The position numbers and the translations under genes are program-made. From NCBI RefSeq assembly GCF_036689815.1, contig NZ_JBAHUR010000005.1:171501-235500 (forward strand): DNA of 64,000 bases, given 5' to 3'. This DNA is from Magnetovibrio sp. PR-2. GTDB taxonomy: Bacteria; Pseudomonadota; Alphaproteobacteria; Rhodospirillales; Magnetovibrionaceae. Positions 36,207 to 45,030 of the stretch are shown one piece after another. The notes beneath the pieces are model-generated. The model saw nothing but the letters and a program-made list of their open reading frames with translations. It had not been told where the DNA came from and did no database searches. Position 1 is the first letter of the stretch, and every line of letters starts with the position of its first letter.

Positions 36207-36277
36207 AGGGTAAGGACCGGGTTGGGGGTTTAAAACTACCCGAATTGGCTCATTTTTCTAAGTCCTTCTGGACCTAA

Positions 36278-36559
36278 TCACTGTGTATTTGTTGTATAAC
36301 TTGAATACGATAGTCTTCCCATGCCAAAGGGCACAGCGGCCACAAGCAGGTGTGTGCCATGCCAAAAGGTGCTTGCGGGCTTGATCATAGCCCACAACCT
36401 CAACTTTTGTGTGTTGATAGCGTGATTTTGCGGGAATAGGTTCTGCGTGATGGGGGTATGCCTGGGTTTACATGCGTTCAGGACCATGTGGACCAGTTCT
36501 TGTCCAATTGTTCCTGTCCCACCCGTGATGAGAACTGTTTTGCCTTTAAAAATATCCAT
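36278..36559 (-). pseudogene. truncated remnant of a PseB-type UDP-GlcNAc 4,6-dehydratase
   Basis: The first ~27 residues (MDIFKGKTVLITGGTGTIGQ, then ELVHMVL) match the NAD-binding start of PseB/CapD-type dehydratases. From about 36475 the sequence no longer resembles the family and the frame stops at 93 residues. The family is over 320 residues long. The other frame after the break (same frame as pseF) is open and contains HTKVEVVGYDQARKHLL, so a deletion or frameshift junction is likely. It lies 45 bases after flbT and before pseF, where an intact pseB would be expected. The rest of 36207-36604 holds nothing else recognised. Confidence 0.65.
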
Positions 36560-36604
36560 GAATTCTTCCTGGTATACTTAAAGTGCTGTGAGGTGCGGTC
36601 CTGC

Positions 36605-37087
36605 TTAAGAAGCAGGGGCCACTTCACCTTCTGATACTTCGATGTCGTCTCGGTCCGCGGCTTCTGTTTCTTCCAGAAATGCTTGGAGTTGCGCGCTGAA
36701 CTCTTGCAAAACGTCGGCTTCGTATTTGATTAAGTTCCGGGCTTCTTTCAGTCCTTTGTAAACACGGTCGTTCTCGACGTGCTCGCGGACTTTGTCGGCG
36801 ATATCCATGGCGTTGGGGCAAGCGGCAATGAATTCGCTCAGGCGTATGTTAAAACGTTTGAGGCTTTCATCACGCTCCGCCGGGTCCTGATGGATGTAGG
36901 CGCCTTGGAGTTCGAAATACACGCGCGACGCGGGGGTTTGAGCATCCTCTTGAGCGAGGACTTCTTTTTCGCGCAGGATGGCGGATTTGTTATGCACGAG
37001 AATTTTCGTGTTGCCGCCGATATTTTCCATCACGGAGCCATTGATCAGCAATTTGTCTCCGCTTTTAAAATCGATAAGTAGGGGCAC
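36605..37087 (-). CDS. flbT: flagellar biosynthesis regulator FlbT
   Basis: A 160-residue FlbT. The family pattern MPLLIDFKSGDKLLINGSVM, ILVHNKSAILREKEV and RVYFELQGAYI is clear. FlbT acts after transcription on flagellin mRNA in Caulobacter and relatives. It starts with GTG at 37087 behind AAGGA. The C-terminus is acidic. It is the last flagellar gene before the nonulosonate cluster and may be co-transcribed with it. Confidence 0.9.
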   Translation of the reverse strand: MPLLIDFKSGDKLLINGSVMENIGGNTKILVHNKSAILREKEVLAQEDAQTPASRVYFELQGAYIHQDPAERDESLKRFNIRLSEFIAACPNAMDIADKVREHVENDRVYKGLKEARNLIKYEADVLQEFSAQLQAFLEETEAADRDDIEVSEGEVAPAS

Positions 37088-37131
37088 GATTAATCCTTAA
37101 ATTATAGCTCTGAAGCGTTGCGTTCGTCGGG

Positions 37132-38001
37132 TTAGGCAAAAAGGTTCATGACGGAGCCACTGGGAATGTCAAAGCCGTTCATCGCCGTTTGCATTTGCTC
37201 GACGCTGGCCATGCGGGCTTCGAAAGACAAGGAAATAGCACGCAAAATATTGCCGTACTTGGCTTTGATGTCTTCGATCTCGGCTTCACGCTCTTTCAGC
37301 TCAACCGTTGAAATTTTGGTCATGTCAGCCAGGCGGGTCGCCATTGTAGCCTGAATATCCAAAGAAATGTTTTGGGCGTTGTCGTTGGCGATGTCCGTGA
37401 CGGTGTAGGCCGTTTCCATCAAGCTGTTCAATTCCGTCAGCTTGTCGTAGAGATTGCGGTTGTCGTTGGACGGGGAACCGGAGCCTTCGGCGTCAATGGT
37501 GCCTTCAACTGGGCTCAACGCTTCGATTTCGCTCAACAGGTTTTTGACGTCGCGCACGACAAACGGTGTTTGAATGTCGGGGTGAACCGTCAGCAACAGC
37601 TTTTTGCCGTCCTCAACCAGGCTGGTGGTCTTTTCGGTCAGCGTGGTGAGTTCGTCAGCTGTGAGATTCGTATCGTCATCGCTGGCCGTGAGCGCAGAGA
37701 TGGCTTCGTTCCCGGTGGTTTGCATATTGACCAAGTGGAGCATATTGGTATGCGTGTCGAAGGCATATCCATCAATCAGCACTTTGTTGGTTTGCAGCTT
37801 GCCGTACTCTTTTTCCAACGCAGCCAAACGGGCCGGCGTATCGTCGGACGAGATAACCTTATCAATTTCAGAGTTGATGCGCTTGATCGTGGTGTTTTCG
37901 ATCTGTTGATAGGAATGCTCAAACCCAATCCGAAAATTCCCCTGGGAAATTTTCAAGAGGGCCTGTCCTATCCCACCACCGTACGCTTGTATCGGGTTCA
38001 T
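37132..38001 (-). CDS. uncharacterised helical protein between flaF and flbT
   Basis: A 289-residue acidic protein without signal peptide or membrane segment. It is predicted to be mostly helical, with Leu/Glu/Lys heptad-like stretches and ends that resemble axial flagellar proteins (start MNPIQAYGGGIGQALLKISQ; late segment RAISLSFEARMASVEQM). The start at 38001 has a GGGAAG ribosome site; the longer frame to 38040 does not. Position between two flagellin regulators suggests a flagellar export or regulatory role. I do not recognise the family. Confidence 0.6.
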   Translation of the reverse strand: MNPIQAYGGGIGQALLKISQGNFRIGFEHSYQQIENTTIKRINSEIDKVISSDDTPARLAALEKEYGKLQTNKVLIDGYAFDTHTNMLHLVNMQTTGNEAISALTASDDDTNLTADELTTLTEKTTSLVEDGKKLLLTVHPDIQTPFVVRDVKNLLSEIEALSPVEGTIDAEGSGSPSNDNRNLYDKLTELNSLMETAYTVTDIANDNAQNISLDIQATMATRLADMTKISTVELKEREAEIEDIKAKYGNILRAISLSFEARMASVEQMQTAMNGFDIPSGSVMNLFA

Positions 38002-38099
38002 TCTTCCCGTCTCCAATCTAGGATTCTCTTTACACTTCAAAGCATTATGTGTGTTCAGAACACAACGCTAGTGTACAAAGAATCACGACCCTTCTGGAT

Positions 38100-38126
38100 C
38101 TAGTCTACGTAACTGTATTAGACTAG
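38100..38126 (-). repeat. inverted repeat between flaF and the downstream gene
   Basis: CTAGTCTA (38100-38107) pairs perfectly with TAGACTAG (38119-38126) around an 11-base loop. It lies in the 159-base gap after the flaF stop. No T-run follows on the minus strand, so it is more likely a processing hairpin or operator than a terminator. Confidence 0.45.
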
Positions 38127-38160
38127 CACCAAACACCCGAAAATTCAAGCAAATCAGGCC

Positions 38161-38625
38161 TTAGACGTTGGTGTTCAGCGTTCCGCCAGCGGGTGCAGGG
38201 GGTGTTTCGGATTCTTTTTGGCCGCCCTCTTGCTGAGATGCGTTGCTCAAGCCTTCCAAAAGGCCCTGGGCGATGTTGCGATTGATGTCGATCAGGGTTT
38301 TGATTTTTTCCGGATCCAGGTCGCTCATGCATTGGATGGTGTGGTTGTCCACGAACTGACACAACGTCAACATGTTCTGGCGCATGTCAAAGGGTACGGG
38401 ATTGGTGTCTAAGGTCAATTCAGCCTGAAAAATGGTCCAAAGGCGCCAATTCAAGCGAATCGCATCACGCAATTCCCGCTTTGCAGCCGGCAATTCCAAG
38501 GCATCGACCGTGACCATTTTTTCCAATCCCACGGCAATACGCCGTGCGGCCTCTGTCAAAGCCCAGGCCTCCGTATGGCTGGGAGAGCCCGGAGAAGGAA
38601 TGGAAGAGTAGTTTTGGTTAGACAT
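38161..38625 (-). CDS. flaF: flagellar biosynthesis regulator FlaF
   Basis: A 154-residue FlaF. SHTEAWALTEAARRIAVGLE and AIRLNWRLWTIFQAELT are the family segments (conserved N-x-x-LW), followed by PFDMRQNMLTLCQFV. FlaF is needed for flagellin production and opposes FlbT. The start at 38625 has a GCGGAG ribosome site; longer in-frame starts lack one. The Pro/Glu-rich C-terminal tail is longer than in typical ~115-residue members. Confidence 0.85.
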   Translation of the reverse strand: MSNQNYSSIPSPGSPSHTEAWALTEAARRIAVGLEKMVTVDALELPAAKRELRDAIRLNWRLWTIFQAELTLDTNPVPFDMRQNMLTLCQFVDNHTIQCMSDLDPEKIKTLIDINRNIAQGLLEGLSNASQQEGGQKESETPPAPAGGTLNTNV

Positions 38626-38723
38626 GTGCGCTCCGCTCTTTTGATGCATGCCCCAATATACGATGCTCAATCCCAATACGATACGTGCCGAACGGGGGGT
38701 GTGTCTAGGGCTAACCTGTTAAA

Positions 38724-40547
38724 TTACATGAATTTCACCAAGCTCAACTCGCGAATCCGCGCGAGAGATGTGTAAGAAGCTTCCAGCGCTGTTTGTTCGT
38801 CTTGCAAGCTCACGATACTTTCCAAGGGGTCAGCGTCTTCGACATTCGACACTTGGCCTTCGAGGTAGCCCTTATACGTCGAGTGGATGTCCGTCGTGCG
38901 ATCAATCAAAACCGAGTTGTATGCGTTGGTTGTGATCAAGGCCTGCAGGTTCGACGATAACTCGTTACCGTAGGGTGCCGTGCCGGTTTCTGTGCCGTTG
39001 TACGCACTTTGCAGCAGATAAATGGCATCGTCCAGACGCGACAAGTTTTGGTCCAAACCGCCTTCGGAATTGTATGCCCCTTGGGCGATGATGCCCATGG
39101 CGCGGATGGCTTTTTCAAAGGCGGGATCCAGCCCGTTGATGTCGAAATTGAAATTGCGGAATTCGTCCACACGGTGATTGTGGGCCAATTCGTCGCCATT
39201 GTAGTAGTCCAGCGAGCTGATAGTGCCATCCGCAAGACTGACGTCCGCATCGCTGGCCACTGGGCCTTCAGCTGTCAGGGTGTTGCTGACATAGACGGTC
39301 GAACCATCACTCGAAACGGATGTCACGGTGAGGGTGGCGTCGTTGCTGGCAGTGCCTGCGATGACAAGGCTCATACCGGCGCTCAGACCAGTATACGTGC
39401 CAGCTGCGGCTGTGATGCTGTCGTCACCAGCGTTGACCGCGAAGGTTTGGTTGCCGGTGAAGTTCAACGTTGGCGTTGCGGCAGTGCCTTCGTCTGTGAA
39501 CTTATTGCTTTCGATGGTGATCGTCGTCGCTGTGATCGCGCTGACCGTATACGTGGCATCGTTTTGGGCCGTGCCGGAAACGGTGAAGCTTTCGCCAACG
39601 CTGAGAGAGGTGCGCAAATCACCGGATGCCGCCGTGATCAGGTCCGTTCCGCGGGTGAATGCCAAGCTGGTGAAGTCGGTGCTGTCGAGCTTACTGCCGT
39701 CTTGTAATGTGATCTCAGCCGCTGCATTTGCGGCTTCGTCAGTCAGCATGCGCGTTTCAACTTCGATATAGTTGTTGGTCGTATCGACAGCCGTAACTTT
39801 GTAATAGCCATTGTTGTTGGCAGTGCCGCCAACTTGAATAGATGTACCCACGGCGATGTTGTCGAATTCGTCACCCGATGCGGTGATGCGTCCACTGCCC
39901 GACGTCGCCGTGTTTCCATCACCGTCTTGTTCGAACGTCAGCCAGTTCGTGGTGCCGCCGATGGTTCCAGACATATTGAATTTATCAATGTGTGTGGTGC
40001 GGGTTGTGGGATAGGTCGACGTCGAACCATTGTACTTCGACTGGAAATCGGTCAGGTTCGTCAGACCGAAATCGATGGGGGCTTGATTGACACGGCCGCC
40101 GCCAAACACAAAACGCCCGCCGGACGTCATATTCATGTCGCCTTCCAGCGCAATCAGTGCGCCGAACGCTGCGGTTTGAATGGTGGCGATGGTTTCTTCG
40201 GTTTTGCCGGTCAGTCCTTTGAAGTCTTTTAGCTCTTTCAGAAAGTCGCCAATGGTGCGGCTGATGCCGGTTTCCGATCCATCGTCAGCCTTCACACCGC
40301 CCAATGCCAAGTTGGTGACGTTGAGACGCAGGTTCATCAGCTCGTTGTTTTTCATATAGCCTTCAAGATGGCCCAACGAGTTTTCGATGTTGGTCAGATA
40401 CTGTGCATCTTTTGCAATCCCTTGATAATCAGGGGATATCTTTTGCGTGCTGACGTTGTATTGCAAATCAAGCATGCGCCTTTGAGAAACTTTCAAGTAG
40501 CTCAAGAGTTGGTTGCTCGTTGCGTAGTTTGCGATCCGGGTGGACAT
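38724..40547 (-). CDS. flgL: hook-filament junction protein FlgL with a repeat-containing insert
   Basis: A 607-residue HAP3. The N-terminal coiled coil (MSTRIANYATSNQLLSYLKV) and the C-terminal helix (LQDEQTALEASYTSLARIRE) are typical. Residues about 220-440 contain three related ~65-residue Thr/Ser/Ala-rich beta units. Each has the pattern V/G-GTA-(N/Q/S)-N and a following (L/F)T-D/A-E segment. Usual FlgL is 300-400 residues, so the insert explains the length. It follows flgK by 23 bases in the same operon. Confidence 0.88.
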   Translation of the reverse strand: MSTRIANYATSNQLLSYLKVSQRRMLDLQYNVSTQKISPDYQGIAKDAQYLTNIENSLGHLEGYMKNNELMNLRLNVTNLALGGVKADDGSETGISRTIGDFLKELKDFKGLTGKTEETIATIQTAAFGALIALEGDMNMTSGGRFVFGGGRVNQAPIDFGLTNLTDFQSKYNGSTSTYPTTRTTHIDKFNMSGTIGGTTNWLTFEQDGDGNTATSGSGRITASGDEFDNIAVGTSIQVGGTANNNGYYKVTAVDTTNNYIEVETRMLTDEAANAAAEITLQDGSKLDSTDFTSLAFTRGTDLITAASGDLRTSLSVGESFTVSGTAQNDATYTVSAITATTITIESNKFTDEGTAATPTLNFTGNQTFAVNAGDDSITAAAGTYTGLSAGMSLVIAGTASNDATLTVTSVSSDGSTVYVSNTLTAEGPVASDADVSLADGTISSLDYYNGDELAHNHRVDEFRNFNFDINGLDPAFEKAIRAMGIIAQGAYNSEGGLDQNLSRLDDAIYLLQSAYNGTETGTAPYGNELSSNLQALITTNAYNSVLIDRTTDIHSTYKGYLEGQVSNVEDADPLESIVSLQDEQTALEASYTSLARIRELSLVKFM

Positions 40548-40570
40548 TTTCTAGGTCTCCTTATCGCTCA

Positions 40571-42784
40571 TCAGCTGATCACACGGTCAAGGGAATCGAA
40601 CATACTTTGTATGACCGAAATCACCCGCGCCGCAGCTGAGTAAGATTGTTCGTATAGGATCAGTTGAGACATTTCTTCGTCCAAGTTGACCCCGCTAAAA
40701 GAATCGGTTTTCAGTTTCAAGCTGTCCTTCAAGCTTTCATGGTATTCCATGTTGAAATCGTTGCGATCCGCAAGGCTCGAGTTGTAGGACAAGATAGATG
40801 TGGCGCGCACAGAGAACGTCACCGTCGTGCTGGACAATCCGCCAGCAGCGTCGAAGGCGTTGCCGGTCTGGAACATCGTGGCCATATCTTTGATGATGGA
40901 GCCATCACCCTTGGAAATATAGTATTCACCCGCGAAGCCCTTTGTGGAATCCCATTGCATTTGAGAACGGGTCACGTTGCCGGGTGTCGCTTCTAAGTCT
41001 GTACGGACTTTGATGTTTTGGGTGACGCGCACATCGGCACTGTGCATGCCGATATCGGTCAGAATGGAATCGCCCGCAGCCTGGGTCACGGCAAAATTCG
41101 AACCATCGTCAGATGTGATGCGCAATCGTTCGCCCGAGCCATCGGGGATGACTGTTGCTGTGAAACCGGCACTGGCGTTGTTGATGCTATCTGCGATATT
41201 GCCCAGGTTTTGACCCGAGGTCACCGCGATATTGGTCGAGGCCGCACCCGTGTACAGGGTGATGGTTCCCGCCGTCGCTGTAAACGTGGTGTTTTGAATA
41301 TTGGTTTCGTGGATGTTGTCAGCCAAATCATCGACGAAGAAATCGTTGAGTCCGAAGAAATTAGAAAACCCACTGACGGTTTCATCAATGGTGCCATCAG
41401 CATTGGCGTCGAACTGAATGGTGGCGTCTGATGCTGTGCTACCCGTGGGGGCTGGCACGGTGCCGGCAGAATTGACTTCATCGCGCATAGACACGTAGTA
41501 GGTCGTGGAATTGAGCTCGAGGTTGAGTTTCTTGGTGGTGGCGTCTACGGCAACAGTGGCCGACGAAGTTCCATTGGCTTGCAGCCAGCCTTGCATGGAC
41601 AACGCGACTTCATCAATGTCCCAAGGACCGTTGGCGGCTTGGGCGCCGGTGCCATAGGTGGCGCTGGCCATGATGGTTTGGATGGTTGTCGTGGCGTATT
41701 GATCGCCTGCGCTGTCGAACACCGTCAAACGCGTGTCGGAGTTGTTGCCCATGGTGATGGTTTGGGTCGCAGAGTTCAAAAACGCACGCGTACCGTTCAT
41801 CGTTGTCAGGCCTGGATAGGTGCTGCCGCGATTGTGATACAAGTTGATGGCGTCACGCATTTCGCCTGCGAACTCATCCAATTGACTTTGTAAATCGGCC
41901 AATACGCCATCGCGCAAATCAACCAAGCCTTTGAGTTCGCCATCGCGTAATTCATTGGTGATGTCGTTGGCGACGAGTTGACTGCCGATGTAGATCCCGG
42001 AAAAATCGCCCTCTGCGTGGGTCGTGGTGGGTGCCACGTTGCTGGCAGCCGTGTGCGTCACGGAAACGGCAGAGTTGTCCACCAACGTTTTGCCGTTTTG
42101 GGTAAAGACCACCACATCACCATCGCTGCGATAGAAGTATTTGATGTCGATGTATTCAGCCAAATCGTTCAGCAATGTATCGCGTTTGTCCCGCAAGTCG
42201 GTGACATCTGCACCGGCGGTATCGTTCTCGATGATCGAGTTGTTCAAGTTCACCAAGTTTTCCGCAATGGAATTGATGGAAGCAACCCGGTTCGCAATTT
42301 CCGAATCCGCCTGTTCGCGCAACTCTTGCAGGGTGTCACTCATGTCTTGGAGTTTGTCGGCAACCTCTGCACCTTGGCGGACGAACTCGGTGGCTTCCAA
42401 GCTTTGATCGGGCGATAAGGCAAGTGCTTCAATGGCGTTACCGAACTCAGTGATGGTGTGCGCAATGGAAATGTTGTCGCCCGGTGCGCCGAACAAATCC
42501 TGCATGCGCGCATAGTAGCTGTTTTGGGAGTCATGCTGGCCGGCCGTGCTGATGGATTCACGCAAGCTTTCCAACAAGCCTTCATCAACCGCGCGCACAA
42601 CTTCGGACAGCTCCACGCCTGCACCGACACCGGCAACAACGCGCTGTTCCATGTGTACGATTTTGCGGGAGTAACCGGGCGAGTTGACGTTCGCAACGTT
42701 CTGTGCGACCGCGTCAAGCGCGCTTTGGCTGGTCAACAAACCGCTTTGTGCGGTTCTCAAAGCTAGGGTCAGACTACCGGACAT
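40571..42784 (-). CDS. flgK: hook-filament junction protein FlgK
   Basis: A 737-residue HAP1. The rod/hook N-terminal motif (LRTAQSGLLTSQSALDAVAQ then NVANVNSPGYSRK) and the C-terminal LILYEQSYSAAARVISVIQS are diagnostic. The middle carries Thr/Ala-rich beta domains. Longer than the ~550 residues of E. coli FlgK. Exported by the flagellar apparatus with FlgN as chaperone, whose gene is immediately upstream. Confidence 0.92.
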   Translation of the reverse strand: MSGSLTLALRTAQSGLLTSQSALDAVAQNVANVNSPGYSRKIVHMEQRVVAGVGAGVELSEVVRAVDEGLLESLRESISTAGQHDSQNSYYARMQDLFGAPGDNISIAHTITEFGNAIEALALSPDQSLEATEFVRQGAEVADKLQDMSDTLQELREQADSEIANRVASINSIAENLVNLNNSIIENDTAGADVTDLRDKRDTLLNDLAEYIDIKYFYRSDGDVVVFTQNGKTLVDNSAVSVTHTAASNVAPTTTHAEGDFSGIYIGSQLVANDITNELRDGELKGLVDLRDGVLADLQSQLDEFAGEMRDAINLYHNRGSTYPGLTTMNGTRAFLNSATQTITMGNNSDTRLTVFDSAGDQYATTTIQTIMASATYGTGAQAANGPWDIDEVALSMQGWLQANGTSSATVAVDATTKKLNLELNSTTYYVSMRDEVNSAGTVPAPTGSTASDATIQFDANADGTIDETVSGFSNFFGLNDFFVDDLADNIHETNIQNTTFTATAGTITLYTGAASTNIAVTSGQNLGNIADSINNASAGFTATVIPDGSGERLRITSDDGSNFAVTQAAGDSILTDIGMHSADVRVTQNIKVRTDLEATPGNVTRSQMQWDSTKGFAGEYYISKGDGSIIKDMATMFQTGNAFDAAGGLSSTTVTFSVRATSILSYNSSLADRNDFNMEYHESLKDSLKLKTDSFSGVNLDEEMSQLILYEQSYSAAARVISVIQSMFDSLDRVIS

Positions 42785-42817
42785 GACATCTTCCTTTCTG
42801 GGTCTCGTCCTGTGGCT

Positions 42818-43264
42818 TTACAGCACTTCATCCAGGGCCAACGAAGGCGCATTGGTGCGTGCGGAGTACGTTTGCGAATCAGACTTACCGTTGGGGGCAT
42901 AAGCACCGGTGCCTGGGGCCGTGTCTTTCACGGCGTTTGCAACAGCGTCCATAAAGCGGCGGCGCACTTCCAGCTCGATGCCCAACTTGCGTTCGTTTTT
43001 GACGATCAACTCATCGATTTGTGGGGCCAGTTCGCGCAAGTGTTCAACTTTGGCCAAGTCTTCTTCGTCATAGTCTTCGCCTTCGGTTTGTTTTAGGCCA
43101 AAGACGCGAATTTCATAAGCGCGGCAAAGTTTGTTTTTGCGCTCCAACAAACCGTGCACGACGTCCAGGCGGTTGGTTTCCAGTGCCGCATTTTCTTCAG
43201 TCAACAAATCGATCAAAGAGTTGACGAGAAACAACATGTCATCCAAGCGTTTTCCGGTGTCCAT
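42818..43264 (-). CDS. flgN: FlgN-like export chaperone
   Basis: A 148-residue helical protein. RLDDMLFLVNSLIDLLTEEN and the Leu-rich helices that follow fit FlgN, the cytoplasmic chaperone of FlgK and FlgL. The ATG at 43264 is 8 bases after AGGAGG; the longer frame to 43288 is not supported. It sits 4 bases after flgJ and 33 bases before flgK. Family similarity is weak, so context carries much of the call. Confidence 0.65.
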   Translation of the reverse strand: MDTGKRLDDMLFLVNSLIDLLTEENAALETNRLDVVHGLLERKNKLCRAYEIRVFGLKQTEGEDYDEEDLAKVEHLRELAPQIDELIVKNERKLGIELEVRRRFMDAVANAVKDTAPGTGAYAPNGKSDSQTYSARTNAPSLALDEVL

Positions 43265-43268
43265 GTTT

Positions 43269-43586
43269 CTATACCTCCTGCATTTCAAGCATTGTGCGCA
43301 TCACCGCGTCGGCAATGCCGACCCCGCCTTGTTTGGCGATGGATTTGCCATATTCGTCGACCATCAAGGACCGCCACATTTCTTCACCTTGCCCGCCGCC
43401 AAACATGCCGTCGGTCTCAATCCCTTCGAACATGGGCTTCAGCATTTGTGACAAAAACACGGCTTCGAAATCTTGTGCGGTTTCGCGTAGCTTGTTGATA
43501 TCTGCGTTTTTGGGGACGCTCGGCAGAGAGCTACCCGAGGCGTGGGTCATAGCGGTGGCTGCGTCCATTTGAAGAGCGGTGGTCAT
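43269..43586 (-). CDS. flgJ: FlgJ-type rod-binding protein (N-terminal domain only)
   Basis: A 105-residue protein with the rod-binding pattern KLRETAQDFEAVFLSQMLKP and the Gly-rich MFGGGQGEEMWRSLMVDEYG. It lacks the C-terminal muramidase domain, as is usual in Alphaproteobacteria. The ATG shares its A with the flgI stop TGA. It caps the growing rod in the periplasm. Confidence 0.88.
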   Translation of the reverse strand: MTTALQMDAATAMTHASGSSLPSVPKNADINKLRETAQDFEAVFLSQMLKPMFEGIETDGMFGGGQGEEMWRSLMVDEYGKSIAKQGGVGIADAVMRTMLEMQEV

Positions 43587-44794
43587 CACATCACCTCGAT
43601 TTCAGCTTGCAGCGCGCCAGCGGCCTTGACCGCTTGCAAAATCGTGATCATGTCGCGCGGACCGATGCCCAACGCGTTCAGGCTGTTGACGAACTCTTGC
43701 AAGGACACACCGTCTTGAACCACGGTCAGGCGAGCATCGCTGTCTTGATCCACTTGCACATCCGTGCGGTCGACAACAGCTGTCGTCCCGGTTTCAGAGA
43801 AAGGCCCAGGTTGGGAGACCTGTTGCGTTTCCGTGATACGCACCGTCAGGTTGCCTTGCGCGACGGCGACAGTGGACAGCCGGACGTTTTCGCCCATAAC
43901 AATGACGCCGTTTTGTTCATCAATAATAATGCGTGCGATTTGATCAGGCTCAATGCGCAACTGTTCAATGTCAGTGATCATGTTCACGACTTGACCGGCG
44001 TAGGCACCGGGCACCTGCACATTGACGGAACTCGGATCTGTGGCCTCGGCCGCAGATGTGCCCAAGAAAGCGTTAATGGCCTGTGCGACGCGGCGTGACG
44101 TGGTGAAGTCGGGATTGCGCAGGCTCAAGTTGACAGAAGACATGGCGTCCATGTCGAATTCAATTTCGCGCTCGACAATCGCGCCATTGGCGATGCGTGC
44201 GGAGGTCGGAACCCCCTTGGTGACCGTTTCAGCATTGCCGCCTGCGCTAAAGCCGCCGACAGCGACTTGGCCTTGGGACACGGCATAAACTTCACCGTCG
44301 GCACCCAACAGCGGGGTGACCAAAAGTGTTCCACCCAAAAGGCTGGAGGCATCGCCCAGGGCGCTGACCGTCACATCGACGCGTGCACCTTTAGAGGCAA
44401 ATGCGGGAAGGGAAGACGTCACCATCACTGCGGCAACGTTGTCGGACGACAAGCCAGCGTCCGTCGGTTTCACACCTAAGCGATTGAGCATGGCTTGCAG
44501 GCTTTGTTTGGTGAAGTGTCCGTCCGCTAAAGAATCACCGGTGCCGTTGAGGCCGACCACTAGGCCGTAACCCACCAACATGTTGTCGCGAACGCCTTCG
44601 ACGTCAACGATGTCTTTAATGCGCGACGCGGCGTTGGCCGGTGAAGCCCAGGCCAGCATGAACACAATCAACAAACCGAGCAGAGCCGACCCAATGGCTT
44701 GTGTGAACAGCTGACGCGACTTGGCGCTCTCAGACATTTCGACGGCTGGAAGCGCTTCTAGGTTCTGATGTGAACTGACGATTGCGCGATACAT
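43586..44794 (-). CDS. flgI: flagellar P-ring protein FlgI
   Basis: A 402-residue FlgI. After the signal sequence the mature protein starts near ASRIKDIVDVEGVRDN and shows MLVGYGLVVGLNGTGDS, SLQAMLNRLGVKP, and ends GIGPRDMITILQAVKAAGAL. The signal peptide is preceded by about 33 extra N-terminal residues if translation starts at 44794, the ATG best placed below the sigma-54 promoter. A shorter start at 44737 (MSESAKSRQ) is possible. It forms the bushing in the peptidoglycan layer. Confidence 0.92.
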   Translation of the reverse strand: MYRAIVSSHQNLEALPAVEMSESAKSRQLFTQAIGSALLGLLIVFMLAWASPANAASRIKDIVDVEGVRDNMLVGYGLVVGLNGTGDSLADGHFTKQSLQAMLNRLGVKPTDAGLSSDNVAAVMVTSSLPAFASKGARVDVTVSALGDASSLLGGTLLVTPLLGADGEVYAVSQGQVAVGGFSAGGNAETVTKGVPTSARIANGAIVEREIEFDMDAMSSVNLSLRNPDFTTSRRVAQAINAFLGTSAAEATDPSSVNVQVPGAYAGQVVNMITDIEQLRIEPDQIARIIIDEQNGVIVMGENVRLSTVAVAQGNLTVRITETQQVSQPGPFSETGTTAVVDRTDVQVDQDSDARLTVVQDGVSLQEFVNSLNALGIGPRDMITILQAVKAAGALQAEIEVM

Positions 44795-44874
44795 TGTCTT
44801 TTCCCGTTTCAGACGGCCCGTTTGAGGCCTGTGATCATTTCTTGACACGGCTCGTGCCGCTTTCAACATATTAA

Positions 44875-44890
44875 TGCGAAGTTCGTGCCA
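44875..44890 (-). promoter_or_regulatory. sigma-54 promoter for the flgI-flgJ-flgN-flgK-flgL unit
   Basis: On the minus strand it reads TGGCACG AACT TCGCA: a perfect -24 half and a one-mismatch -12 half with GG-N10-GC spacing. It lies 81 bases upstream of the flgI start. Confidence 0.8.
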
Positions 44891-44956
44891 AGTCGTGAAG
44901 TGGTCTAATGCATTGAAAGTGAATAAAAAAGATGAAGGGCGTGGCGTAAAAAATCA

Positions 44957-44987
44957 CCCCCGCACGGCAGGGTCTGCCGTGCGGGGG
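44957..44987 (-). terminator. flgE transcription terminator
   Basis: A perfect 14-bp GC-rich stem (44957-44970 with 44974-44987) and a 3-base loop. On the minus strand it is followed by a run of six T after TGA. It lies 44 bases after the flgE stop, separating flgE from the flgI unit. Confidence 0.9.
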
Positions 44988-45030
44988 AAAAAAGTGCCGA
45001 GTGTGGGGTTTAGCGTAGATTTTCAGACGC

